DNA of 64,000 nt from Rhabditophanes sp. KR3021. Lineage: Eukaryota > Nematoda > Chromadorea > Rhabditida > Alloionematidae. How positions within the stretch are numbered: the stretch's first letter is position 1; every line of letters starts with the position of its first letter. The notes under the pieces were generated by a model. It was not told the DNA's origin. It saw only the letters and a list, made by a program, of their open reading frames with translations, and searched no databases. The stretch covers positions 5,890,001 through 5,954,000 of the forward strand of contig CAUJLY010000002.1 in NCBI GenBank assembly GCA_963281155.1. The letters run 5' to 3'. Made by a program: the position numbers and the translations under genes. Shown piece by piece: positions 14,268 to 24,279 of the stretch.

Positions 14268-14686
14268 TTGCGCTTTAAACATTTCAAAATAGAACACAAC
14301 CTATTATTAGTCACGTTTAATAAAATTATAATGTATATCCGCATTGTTTATCAATTAAATGAATAATAAAAGGTAGTAAATGAGTAATATTGATCATCGT
14401 TATGTATGTGCTTTGAATTTAAGATAACCAACTTCAACAATTATTATCTTAATTGATAAAATTGTAGATAATTCTTGTGTTTAACTTGTTATATGAGCCT
14501 AAATGTTAAACTTATACACAAAAAGATAAGTAGGGTTACACAAAATAAGCCCTTTGCTGATACAATTAAAATTATCAGTAATTAAAGTACACAGAAACCT
14601 AATAATATAATGATATTATAAATGGAATCATTCAAAATAAATGCTATATAAGACATTCATTATCAGTACATACTCAATTATTTAAC
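14268..14686 (+). promoter_or_regulatory. Upstream region of the IgGFc-binding-domain gene
   Basis: This 419-base non-coding stretch holds several GATA-type sites, including two copies of TTATCAGT (complement ACTGATAA) at 14572-14579 and 14660-14667, plus a TATA box. It contains no gene. Confidence 0.5.
14645..14652 (+). promoter_or_regulatory. TATA box
   Basis: TATATAAG lies 35-42 bases before the ATG at 14687. This implies a very short leader and direct transcription of a highly expressed secreted-protein gene. Confidence 0.55.
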
Positions 14687-16182
14687 ATGCTCAGTAAAAA
14701 AATTTTGCTTTTATCAATTGCGGGGTTATTAGTCGTAACTGGAAGTTGCTCTGATTCAGATGGAAAGAATTTCGTCTTTTCATTTACAGCAGATCCATAT
14801 CATACTCTTTCTTCCGCCGCAACTACTACTGTTATTGTAATTCCATCTTATAATGATACTGTTTGCTCATTCAAATATACTCAAACTTCAGATAGTAAAG
14901 TTGTTGAGCTTCAGGAGATGGCCCTATTTGAAGGGACGAATGAAGTAGGCGATTACATACATTATATCTAACATTATTTTAGTTTACACTAGATATTACA
15001 CAAGTCCTTTTGACCACAAGTTATTTCACAAATGATATTAACGACAACAAAGCCAAAGACTTCAGAATATTTGGTACTTGTACAGAGACTGTCAAAATGA
15101 TTGGAAGAATAAGCGATCCCTTGAACGCATGGGGAGATCTATTTCTAATTCCCTCAATTGAGAATGCTGGGCTAGAATACTTTGTTTCCCTACCAGCATC
15201 TACTGAATACAAAAAAGGTTCTCTGACAATTTTGCCCACAACTCAAACAACAACACCAATTTCAATTATTGTAACGAGCTACATAAGTGGCAGTTTAGAA
15301 TCAAACATTACTGTCGAGTACGACGGAGCTATCGGAACAGAGCAACATTACATGAGTATGTATATAACCAACAATCAAAACAGCAACGTAACAGTTCAAT
15401 TAATTTCAAATGTCAATATTATGGTCGTAATGACTGTTCCGTTTGTTTCTGTAAGTAACACGGATAAACTTTGCGGTGAATCATGTCTTGAAGACTATGC
15501 AGCTTTCATGCTAGTTCCTGCTCCAAGGAAAGTTTGTGGTACTTTCTTGCTACCACCTGATGTAAGAATGGCTACAAATGATTTCACAACTAGATTATAT
15601 GTTTCACCACCTAATGTTGACATGGATTGCAACGTTGTTTCTAAAATTAGTATTTTTGATGATGGCAGTAATTCAAGAGGAGTCGAACAAATTGTAGATA
15701 GTTTAGGAAATACGGCAGTCTCTTTGACTTCAGTTGATCAAATCGGATTTTCATCTTATGGCGGGCAATTATCTAGCTACAGGCTTGGGTCGATAGTAGA
15801 ATCAGATGGGATTACAAGTTACGGTCATTTCTTGAATTATGTGCCAAGTACAGAAGAATGGACAACCGGGAAAAGTCAATTTTTTACTTTAGCTAAGAAC
15901 TGTTATCTCGAGTTTTATGGTGATGCAGATGGTAGCAATATTGCTTTAATTAAAATCGACGGACTTGCTTTGAATACTCTAAAATTTTCGCAAACTAGTT
16001 TGCCTTTCTTCAACAATAAATACACACAATTTATTGTTAAAATTAAAGGATATGGAGTTCATACGATTGAAAATAATGGAAATTATGTGGGATACGTTGT
16101 GTGTAAGAATGTCAACGGTTCATATGACGCAGCTGGATATTTGATTCAATTTAATAGAAGGAAGGCGAAGACATTTTTTTAA
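14687..16182 (+). CDS. Secreted IgGFc-binding-domain protein
   Basis: Secreted protein with the domain shared by IgGFc-binding protein N-termini and many uncharacterised nematode surface or gut proteins. Exons are 14687..14944 and 14983..16182, joined by a 38-nt intron in phase (TNE to FTLDI), giving 485 aa. A signal peptide (KKILLLSIAGLLVV) is followed by a beta-rich region with paired cysteines. The family-typical stretch SSYGGQLSSYRLGSI and SYGHFLNYVPSTEEW lies in the C-terminal third, ending with YVVCKNVNGSYDAAGYLIQF. No transmembrane segment follows the signal. Upstream extended GATA sites suggest intestinal expression. The function is unknown; extracellular binding or mucus-like roles are inference. 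Confidence 0.8.
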
Positions 16183-16468
16183 AATTTGATTGTTTTTAAT
16201 TATTTGACAAATAAAAGTATAGTATTAATTTGAAGTTCACACAACATTTTTATTATCGTTTCGAGCAGAATTACGTAAACGGCTAAATATTATTTATTTT
16301 TAAAGCAAATTATAATTCGAAGTTTTAAATTTTAATGGAGACATTACAAAATACAAGTGTAAAAATATATTTTATTAAGTAGAATGTATAGTAATTGTAC
16401 AGATAGCAGAAATATTTTTACTAGCTTTAATAAAACCGTTAATTATTTTCTTGCTCCTTTTTGATTAG

Positions 16469-16758
16469 CTTGAGCAGGAGACTGGTATCTTGCAACCCTG
16501 ATGGTTGCTACAAATATGTCCAAAATAAAGAAACCTTCCTTCTTCGTGCCTTCTCCTAAATCATTCGTTAAATCTGCTCTAGCTAGTTTTGGCAAAGTTA
16601 GAACAACAGCTGGATGTGTATTTCATCAACTTCAATGCGAAATTCTTGGCCTCCTGCCAGAAGTTGTACTGGAATTTGTTTTCAACAAAGTTAATGGGGA
16701 ACTCGTATTGCTGCCTTGGAAAAAAGAGCCAGAGAAGCAAAGAAGGAGTAACTCCTGA
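16469..16758 (+). pseudogene. Orphan last exon of a 17-beta-HSD/LET-767-like dehydrogenase
   Basis: The stretch MVATNMSKIKKPSFFVPSPK followed by SFVKSALASFG, TTAG and FHQLQCEILGLLPE matches the C-terminal end of worm steroid/acyl-CoA dehydrogenases of the LET-767/HSD17B12 group. A preceding segment encoding EQETGI, the residues normally just upstream, is in another frame, so the copy carries a frame break near 16498. It starts right after a TTGATTAG acceptor, yet no upstream exons (Rossmann fold, YxxxK active site) exist in the preceding sequence. It is therefore a relic, probably left by a partial duplication. The conserved catalytic part is absent. Confidence 0.7.
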
Positions 16759-17033
16759 TAAACAACTTCATTAATGCTTATCTTCTACATTTTAATTGTC
16801 TACTTAACAAAATGTTAGGGTGTGTTCATTATAAAACGAAAAAAGATTTTAAGACATATTTGAATGGTAATGGACTTTTATACAAATACTAAAATATTCA
16901 TATATAAGAATCAAAAACCTTGCTTACACTTGTGTTGATTTAACAATTTAATAAATTAAACTCTTTTAACTGTATATTATCATTCATCATTTAATAACTA
17001 ACTTGTTCGCACAGATAGGCCAACATTTTCTAA

Positions 17034-17201
17034 TTATTTGATTCCTCCTCTTACTACCAATAATTGCTCTTCGGTGAACAATGTTGTAACTCCTTTAATG
17101 CTTTTAATTAATATTTTAAGAGATTCGATAAATACATCATCAGGATTATCTTTAAGAAGCAAGACGGATATATTTTTTAATTTTATCATTTTCATAAACA
17201 T
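17034..17201 (-). CDS. Possible 55-residue small protein
   Basis: Not recognised. This ATG-to-TAA frame of 55 codons has balanced, coding-like composition in an AT-rich desert: basic start MFMKMIKLKNISVLLL, then DNPDDVFIESLKILIKSIKG, then LFTEEQLLVVRGGIK. It reads like one or two amphipathic helices. No splice acceptor is obvious just upstream and there is no signal or transmembrane segment. It could be a real micro-gene, an exon relic, or chance. Confidence 0.35.
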   Translation of the reverse strand: MFMKMIKLKNISVLLLKDNPDDVFIESLKILIKSIKGVTTLFTEEQLLVVRGGIK

Positions 17202-17473
17202 TATTATATTTTTATGAGAATTTTATAATGTTTTAAACATAAAGTCAAATATATCAAACAGAAGTTATATATAATACACATGACAAAATAAGTTTTAATT
17301 AAAAGGTTGGCAAAATAAAATTTATTCAATACCATCTGAACTAAATGATATTCGCTTAAACCAAAACAGACACCATCAGAACTGTTACTGGTCTTACTAA
17401 AACAAAAACTTAATTAAAACAACTTTATTTGAAATAAGATAACAAACACCTCCCACGCATCATTAACAAAAAA

Positions 17474-18003
17474 TTAAAAGGCAAGAGTACCATTTTCAAC
17501 ACCAGCTTTATGCTCAGCAACCAATTGTTCTCTGTACTTAGCATTAACACCCTCAATGTTCCTTGCACCTTCAATAGCCAAAAATTGAATTCTTGGAACA
17601 ATAATAGAATTCTCTTGTGAATATATTTTGGTTGCATCAACACGCATTATTGAGCCAAGGTTGTAGTCATCGACGGTTGTCTTGAATAGTTCACAATAGT
17701 CATGCCATAAATGCTTGTTTGTTCCTTTAAGAGTGGTTTCAGTTACCTAAACAAATTTATTTATTTATAAGATAAACTCTAGCTTACTTGTTCAATATCG
17801 AAATCGGGAAATGTCTTTCTGAATTGCTCATAAATCTCTGGTTGGTGCTTGTTTAATTTGAGTGTCATCGTATCGCAATTAACTAAGAGATTCTGGTGAA
17901 CAGTAGCACGTTCAGAGGCCTTAATAGCCCAGGCTAATTCAATTTGGTCATCATTGACGTATTCCTCAGCAGGAGAGGTGAATTGAGTTAATAAATCAGC
18001 CAT
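17474..18003 (-). CDS. PBDC1: PBDC1 (polysaccharide biosynthesis domain-containing 1) homologue
   Basis: Small conserved eukaryotic protein of the PBDC1/UPF0368 family. Exons are 17788..18003 and 17474..17746, joined by a 41-nt GT-AG intron in phase (DIEQ to VTETT), giving 162 aa. Conserved features are PAEEYVNDDQIELAWAIKA near the N-terminus, YEQFRKTFPDFD, and in exon 2 DDYNLGSIMRVDATKIYS, IIVPRIQFLAIEGARNIEG. Length fits the core of the family without the longer vertebrate tail. It is divergent from ASNSD1 with only 147 bases between the start codons, so the pair probably shares a promoter. Confidence 0.9.
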
Positions 18004-18150
18004 ATTTCCAAAATAATTTTCTATTTAAACTTTACAAAGTTTGTGCGATGGGATGTGGAAAAACGCCACTTATAATAGTTTCGAGACAACGCAAGCATTT
18101 CTTAACTTAGCCATTCATTTCTTTTCCTAGTTGTAAATAGTTCCTTTTGT
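18004..18150. promoter_or_regulatory. Short bidirectional promoter PBDC1/ASNSD1
   Basis: These 147 bases separate two divergent ATGs. A TTTTCCTAG acceptor about 20 bases before the ASNSD1 start suggests that its transcript is trans-spliced, leaving about 100 bases for both promoters. Confidence 0.5.
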
Positions 18151-19663
18151 ATGGATTCTGTTCACGACAAAGTGCATATCCATGCCAAATACACAAATGA
18201 TTTCATTATTATGGCTCCTGACAAGCCTAGAAAAAAATTTGACTTGTCTAATTTGATAGATAAAGACTTTTCTGAACAAATAACTAAAATCTACAATTGG
18301 AAGACGTTTAGTTTTACTCTCATACTTAAAAACAAGGACAGTATCGTTTTTGCCAAGGATCCAATTGGCAAATATTCTCTCTTGATATCATTTAAGGTAA
18401 AAGGTAACCTGGAGATTGCGTTTAATCTTACTGAACAAGATAAAGGGTCATTTGTTGAGGTTCCAGCTGGCTCTGTGTGGAGAGTTTCACTTAATAATGA
18501 AAACAAGTTGCAATTTGAAGTTAGGAGTGTCAATCCGCTTCAATTCATGAATACAACATGGACGAGGGATTTACTGAATTGCCAATATTTTAAACACCCT
18601 GTTTCTGATGTTTACATGGTAAGTTCATTGTATTTGATACTTATTTTTATTATTTAATTAGGTTGCCAGAGAAAGTTCTAGAGAAAAACATAACATTCAA
18701 CCGATGGCCACCAAATTTGACTATTTCCTCAAAAATGTTTACAAGGAATGTGGATTTGGTGATCATAGATCCATGGGAATAATGTTTTCGGGCGGAGTTG
18801 ACAGTGTCGCAATTGCTATTTCATTTATCAAATTTTGCAACATTGATGTGAGAATCTATTTGGTCAATGTAGGAGTATTAAATGAATTTGGAGTCGTAAC
18901 TGCCCCGGACCGTGTCAGAGCTATCACAGCTTTTGAAGAAATTATAAAATTATATCCAGTAAGATCTATCACACTAGTTTGCCGTGACCTAACTTTGTCT
19001 GAAATCAACGAAGCCAAACCAATTATTCATATTGCTCAACGTCCCAAATCAACTAAAATGGACGAAAGTATATCTTTAGTTTTATACTTCGCTTTCCAAG
19101 CTAAAGGATACAATTATGTTGATAAAAAGCCAATTCAAGCTGAATGCCCAATCATGTTAGCTGGAAGTGGAGCTGATGAACTATTTGGAGGTTATATGAA
19201 GCATAGGCAAATCTACGATATAAAGAAAAATTATCTTGAAATCGCTGAGGCTCTTCAAAGAGAACTATATTTCCTGGGAGAAAGAAATCATGGCAGAGAT
19301 TCAAGAATTGTGGAGCATTTTCAAACTGCCGAAGCTCCCAGGCAATTAATTAGTCCCTTTTTGACGTATGGCTTCATCGAATTCGCTGTTAAAATTCCAG
19401 TCAACTTCAAATCAGACTATGAATTACCGCGAGGCCAGGGAGAAAAACATATCTTAAGAATGTACTTAAAAAGCTGCAAATTATCCAAAGAAGTTTACGA
19501 ACAACCGAAGCAAGCAATGCAATTTGGCTCCCGAATTGGTCTTTACGAAAAAGCTTCTGACAAAGGAACAGACGAAATTGAATACTTCCAACAATTTGAT
19601 GATAACAAAGCTCTGGATTATTTAAAAGAAGCTATCGAAGAAAAGCTAATTACTGTCGTATAA
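18151..19663 (+). CDS. ASNSD1: ASNSD1-like asparagine synthetase domain protein, N-terminally short
   Basis: Asparagine-synthetase-domain protein of the ASNSD1 group, an ATP-pyrophosphatase whose cellular reaction is not established. Exons are 18151..18618 and 18662..19663, in phase, giving 489 aa. The ATP-binding loop SGGVDS is at about residues 199-204, LAGSGADELFGGY and PKQAMQFGSRI lie further on, all typical of ASNSD1. The N-terminal third keeps only the second half of the class-II glutaminase fold (FAKDPIGKYSLL, EVPAGSVWRV). The first 80-100 residues, with the initiator-exposed Cys2 nucleophile, are missing. There is no room for extra 5' exons before PBDC1, so the loss appears real. Glutamine hydrolysis is not possible from this copy alone. 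Confidence 0.9.
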
Positions 19664-19993
19664 TAAATTAAACTTGCTTTCAGCTTATTGAACATTTTAA
19701 GCCATAGATTAATGGAATCCAACATATTTTAAACATCATTAAAATATTATTAGATTCGTTTATTATAGATTCGCTTTTAAATTAATAAAATTCTTCTTAT
19801 TGGCTTTGTTAGTTAAGTATTTAGTGCTTTTTGCATGCCTTTAAAGAGCAAACATTAAAAAGGGGCAGTGCAGATGTAGTCTGTAATTCTTGAACGGAAT
19901 GAGTTGTTTAAAACGTCACTGCATTTATCATCAAAAGTTTGTAACCAAAAACACATACAATTGTTTGGAGAATTTGCGGAGAGTACAGCAGTT
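19664..19993. other. Intergenic, no gene seen
   Basis: AT-rich 330 bases with the ASNSD1 3' end. The last 100 bases are less AT-rich and open, and look like the 5' UTR of the next gene; a short ATG exon follows. Confidence 0.4.
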
Positions 19994-20946
19994 ATGGAGA
20001 TCTCATCAGGTAAGTGGTAATTATTTGACATATGTATAATTAATTTCAGCAATAGGTACTATGGATACAATGGACACACTCGATACCGAACCAGATGAGT
20101 GTTTGACAGAAGAAGAGTTATTAGACAATTCAGTGGGAGGTAAAGGTATGTTAACTTATTAATGTCAAGCAGACTAATATCCTTTTAGACCTAAACAACA
20201 CCGTCGACACCGATGTGGATAGTGTTGACATCCAAAAAGGCACTCCACTTAATGCTAACGAAATATACATGCCTAAATTAACGGGCGATACTGTCAAGCA
20301 GATATCGAAAATAGGAGGTCTCACTGACAAAGTCCAGGCTGCCAAGCAACTTGCAGATTTTCTTATAACTGGGAACAAAGAGCATTGTTATGCGATGGTG
20401 AGAGAATTTGAACAGATGGAAAACATCACCAGTAAAGTATGCGATTTGGCAGAGGAAAGATGGAATACTCTTATCTCCCGTAATCTGGATAAATCTAAAG
20501 GACTGAAGGATGCAAATAACTCCAACCGAGGGACTTATGAGTCCTGCTTGACAAACATCGAGTCATTGGGGAAACAAGTTGAAAAGATTCACAAATCTGC
20601 AATTGATAATGAGAGTTCATGGAAAGTTATCAGTGAATCTACAAAGTCAAGTAAAGAAGCCGCTACCAAAATGTATGGAGACTGTTTGGCTACAGATGCT
20701 AAGTTTGTGGAGTATTTAAGTTCGTATAGAAAGATTCGGGCACATTATCGGTTCGTTTTGGGGTCTAGTGAGGCAAAGATAAAAGATGCTATGAAACAAC
20801 AAATGGAATCTATGAATATAGCAAAGATGCAGGCAGAACTTGGAGGAAAACGTCTCAAAGACCTCGAGGACAGTCTTGCCAGAGCAAAAGACACCAACAA
20901 GAAACTGAATGATATTGCAGACTCGCTTATGGATGAGGGAGAATAA
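19994..20946 (+). CDS. Coiled-coil protein, possibly BAR-like
   Basis: Not recognised by name. Exons are 19994..20009, 20050..20145 and 20189..20946 (289 aa), all GT-AG and in phase. The first 55 residues are acidic and rich in D, T and E. From about residue 60 (MPKLTGDTVKQISKIGGLTD) to the end the protein is almost entirely predicted alpha-helix with heptad-like spacing and few prolines, ending in KRLKDLEDSLARAKDTNKKL. Helix length and lack of a signal suggest a cytoplasmic three-helix BAR-type or SNARE-associated bundle, which is inference. The 16-nt first exon is unusually small but has perfect splice sites. Confidence 0.75.
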
Positions 20947-21176
20947 ATTAACTTAAAACAAAAAAAATGCCTTTTAATTTGATCTTTTGCAAAATAAAAT
21001 ATTTTTGTATCTTTTTAGTATCTTTCTTTTCTTAAAATAATCATTCAAATAAAAATAAAAAAAATTTATTAAAAACGACATATAATAATGCTCAAGAAAC
21101 AATTAAAAATGATGAACAAGCATTTGAAAGCATAAGTGGCTGGCAATTGACATATATAAATAATACCTCGGAAAAT

Positions 21177-22514
21177 TTATTTTTCGCTCTTTAGAAATAT
21201 ATACTCTTGGTGATATTTTCTTTTGAGATTGCGGAATTGGGAGTAAGCTTCTGGGTGCCTGGCCCTGAGATACTTTATTTGAGCAACATTGAGGGAATTG
21301 ATAAAACGTGAATCATTCTCGACATTGATAATGAAATTTACTTCTTTCCGAATTCTTTTGGTTTCGATGTCGTACTCTAATTTGATCTTGAATCCCTCGA
21401 CTATGGGTTCATCGTTTTCTTCTTCAGTATCCGACATATACTGAAAGTTGTCAAGAGCTTGTTTCCTTTTCTCATGAATTTTATCATATTCGAGTTGTAG
21501 AGAAGGCTCATCGCCCAGTAACTTTTCTGTTGCATGAGTCATCTTTCTAACTTCTACTGGAGCTTCATCTTCGCCAAGAACTTTCCTTAAATATTCTTTG
21601 GTATCTAATTTTTCGTTTTTGACTGCAGAAACCTCACTTGCCTCACTTGTTTCATTGAGCATCAAGGCGTCATTATTACCAAATCTGTCATAATCTGCCT
21701 CAATCGTGTTATTTTGAAGCCAAGGAACAGCGACTTTCTTGGCTACTTGGTTAATACTATCTTTTCCAGCAAAAGTAACGTGGATCCCATTTTCATACAT
21801 TGCCGTCCTAGTCTTATCCTCTTTACTGAAGAATTTGGCACCTACAGAAACAACTTTCTGCTTGTCGACTTCTTCTACTTCCTCCTTAATTAAATCTGGT
21901 ATGGGTGGATCTAACAAACTCGGGTCAAAAGTAATATTCTCTAAACCTAATATCATTTCGAAAATTTCACTCATCTGAGAATTAAAATGAGCCATAGATT
22001 TAGCCGAAGAATTGTCATCCTTTTTCTCTTCGAAGTCCATGATTTCAACTTCGGCTAAACAAATGTAGCAAATAAGACTTCCAGTAGCATTATTAATTAA
22101 TTTAGCAATATCCATTGTTTCAAAGTCAGTCAAGCATCTCGTACATTTGTACATAGCTTTATTAGCGTCGTTTTTTTCTTTTCCTTCTAATTTTTGACGA
22201 ATATGGTCGAGCTTGTACTTAGTAACATTCAGTAAAGTCCGATAATTAATGAAATAGAAGTAAATTTTTTTAGCCCTGTTATTTTCCTCACCCGTGGTAA
22301 ACTTCTCTTTGATAACTTTGTCGTCTTTTAGATGTTGCAAAAATACTTTCAGATTTTTGGAGTCTGTTCTCATCGCTTTTCGCAACTCTTCCTCCTGAAT
22401 GATGGTCCTCGACACCATAAATTGGAGGGCCAGAAAAGATTGCGGATCATAGAAAAGCTTACCAATAATAAGAGTTAACCTCTTTAAAACTTGGGGTATT
22501 TCATAAACGACCAT
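21177..22514 (-). CDS. GTF2E1: Transcription initiation factor TFIIE, alpha subunit
   Basis: General RNA polymerase II initiation factor that recruits and regulates TFIIH. The coding region is one exon of 445 aa from the ATG at 22514. The N-terminal winged helix starts VVYEIPQVLKRLTLIIGKLF and includes YFYFINYRTLLNVTKYKLDH. A zinc ribbon follows with cysteines at about residues 124, 127, 149 and 152 (CTRC ... CYIC). The middle is acidic and disordered. The C-terminal end (YLRARHPEAYSQF) resembles the TFIIH-binding tail. An in-frame ATG at 22631 would add 39 residues with no family similarity, and a TATTTAG acceptor lies between the two ATGs, so I prefer the downstream start. Confidence 0.93.
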   Translation of the reverse strand: MVVYEIPQVLKRLTLIIGKLFYDPQSFLALQFMVSRTIIQEEELRKAMRTDSKNLKVFLQHLKDDKVIKEKFTTGEENNRAKKIYFYFINYRTLLNVTKYKLDHIRQKLEGKEKNDANKAMYKCTRCLTDFETMDIAKLINNATGSLICYICLAEVEIMDFEEKKDDNSSAKSMAHFNSQMSEIFEMILGLENITFDPSLLDPPIPDLIKEEVEEVDKQKVVSVGAKFFSKEDKTRTAMYENGIHVTFAGKDSINQVAKKVAVPWLQNNTIEADYDRFGNNDALMLNETSEASEVSAVKNEKLDTKEYLRKVLGEDEAPVEVRKMTHATEKLLGDEPSLQLEYDKIHEKRKQALDNFQYMSDTEEENDEPIVEGFKIKLEYDIETKRIRKEVNFIINVENDSRFINSLNVAQIKYLRARHPEAYSQFRNLKRKYHQEYIFLKSEK

Positions 22515-22811
22515 ATTTAGCGATTGATGTAGGACTAAATATTCAAGCAAATTTGACAGACATACAACAATAAAATAGTTATTTGGACGATAGTCCAATG
22601 TGTTTTTTGGCCTTCTCTTAGAACGAACCATTAATGTCTGGGTAAAAGAATCAACACCATTTCCATTCCCGGATTTTGAGTTGCTATTTTATTGATAGTC
22701 TTATTGCTATCCTTTTTACTTCTTTCCATCATCATAATATACTTCTAAGTTTGTATCCATACCTTTTTTAAAATCATTCTTTTAAGCAAGGAGTGAGGAT
22801 CACTTTAAAAA
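22515..22811. promoter_or_regulatory. Divergent promoter region, TFIIE-alpha / disordered protein
   Basis: About 300 bases lie between divergent starts. Part of it may be an N-terminal extension of TFIIE-alpha if the ATG at 22631 is used. Confidence 0.4.
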
Positions 22812-23752
22812 ATGAATACTAGAGAAGAAAACATAGCACGGATAAAAATGACACGAGCGCAGTATTCGTAAGTTTTTAAATGACATCCATCATATTAGTT
22901 AAATCTTTTAGCAACGCGACTCGAGCAAATTCAAACAGAACAACTACTTCTAGAGAATTCGACCTGAACAATCGACCAAAGTCAACATTCCAACCTTCAG
23001 AGCGGGAGTTAAATTCAATTTTGGGCACTAACAGAGATGAGTCGGTGCCCGTGAGTCATGCCTTTGGAAGGGCTTCGCTTTTGTCTGTGAAAAAAGGAAA
23101 TGTTTCTGAGCATGGAGGTATGAGGCCTTCTTTATTTTCAAAAGCTCTCCCTAGAATCAGTCTCGCCCATGTGAAAGAGCCGAAAGAAAGGACTGTTGAT
23201 GAAATTATGGAGGAAACAAGAAAAGCCAGAGCTCACTTGATGAATTTTGATACTAATGAAGGGGTACATCATAGTAGCAATAAAAAGAATGTCAATAAAA
23301 CAGTGAAGAATATCATTGACTTCCCAATTAGTGGATTATTGCCTGAAAAGAATGTGATTAAAAATAAAAGTGAAAACATGATAAAGGAAGTGCCAAAAAA
23401 ACATTCAGGCAAAAAGGTTTTGGAAACATCAGCTATTGCAACTGGTAACAGGGTTCATTTTCAGGCAATTGCTGAAGAGTGTGAAGAAGAAGTTGAAGAA
23501 GACGTAGAAGTTGGGAAAGAAAATGTCAAAGAACCCAAGCTTGGTGCAACTGCAGCATCCACTACAAAAGATTTGATCGAAATTAAAGAACTAATTAAGA
23601 ATCTAACAAAGTCTACGGACTTAGAAGAACTTTCACTCCTGATCAAAGATTGCCTTCATCTGATCAAAGAAAAAGAAAAAATAAGAAACATGGAAACTCC
23701 AGTAAGAAGAAGAAGTGGAACTTGCACCAAACTACATGCCTACCAGTTCTAA
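22812..23752 (+). CDS. Disordered charged protein, unrecognised
   Basis: Not recognised. Exon 1 is 22812..22867 and exon 2 22912..23752, joined by a 44-nt intron in phase, giving 298 aa. The N-terminal half is rich in N, R, S and T (SNATRANSNRTTTSREFDLN) and low in hydrophobics. An acidic patch EECEEEVEEDVEV lies at about residues 215-227. The C-terminal 60 residues form a probable amphipathic helix pair (IEIKELIKNLTKSTDLEEL, LIKDCLHLIKEKEKIRNME), ending in a basic RRRSG segment. There is no signal or membrane span, so it is probably nuclear or cytoskeletal. It shares a divergent promoter with TFIIE-alpha. Confidence 0.7.
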
Positions 23753-24279
23753 TGCCTTCTTGATACTTGTATTTAATTCAACCCTTGCTAATTTGAATTT
23801 TAATTAGAACTTGAAATAAAGTTATGTCTTCGCCAAATTTTGTTTATTTTAAAAATTTACAATCAAATTCATTATTACAGACAATAAAGTTTTATTTTTC
23901 AATTAATAATTGTGAATAGTTATTCTTAAAAAAGTATTTACTTTCGTTTTCGTATATATTTCAAACCCTTAATTTGGCCTGATTTAAGATCCAAATGTAC
24001 ACATATATTTATAATGAAAATTAACAAATCTATTAAATAAATAAAAGCACAGTCTTTACATGCTCCAAATTAATCTTTCTTTCTCCACAAAAGAAGTATT
24101 CAACTCTGGCAATCATTCTAAGAAAAGAACCTGCTTTTCTAAACGGAAGATCAAATGCATCGAGCCCTTCATCACCAACTCCAGAAAAACACAGATTTAC
24201 AATACTGAGGCCGCTGCATGTCGCAAAAGTCCTGATATTATATGTGTTCAAAATACCCGAAAGACAACGACTTTCCCTG
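23753..24279. other. Intergenic or 5' end of the hydrolase gene
   Basis: The first 290 bases are AT-rich and empty. From about 24043 the hydrolase frame is open without a stop but also without an ATG (reading SPSSPTPEKHRFTILRPLH), after a GCACAG acceptor at 24049. This may be true coding sequence whose first exon or start I could not locate. Confidence 0.35.

Noticed and set aside
22515..22631. 39-residue N-terminal extension of TFIIE-alpha
   Set aside because: No similarity to the family and a splice-acceptor-like TATTTAG lies before the second ATG; kept only as an alternative.
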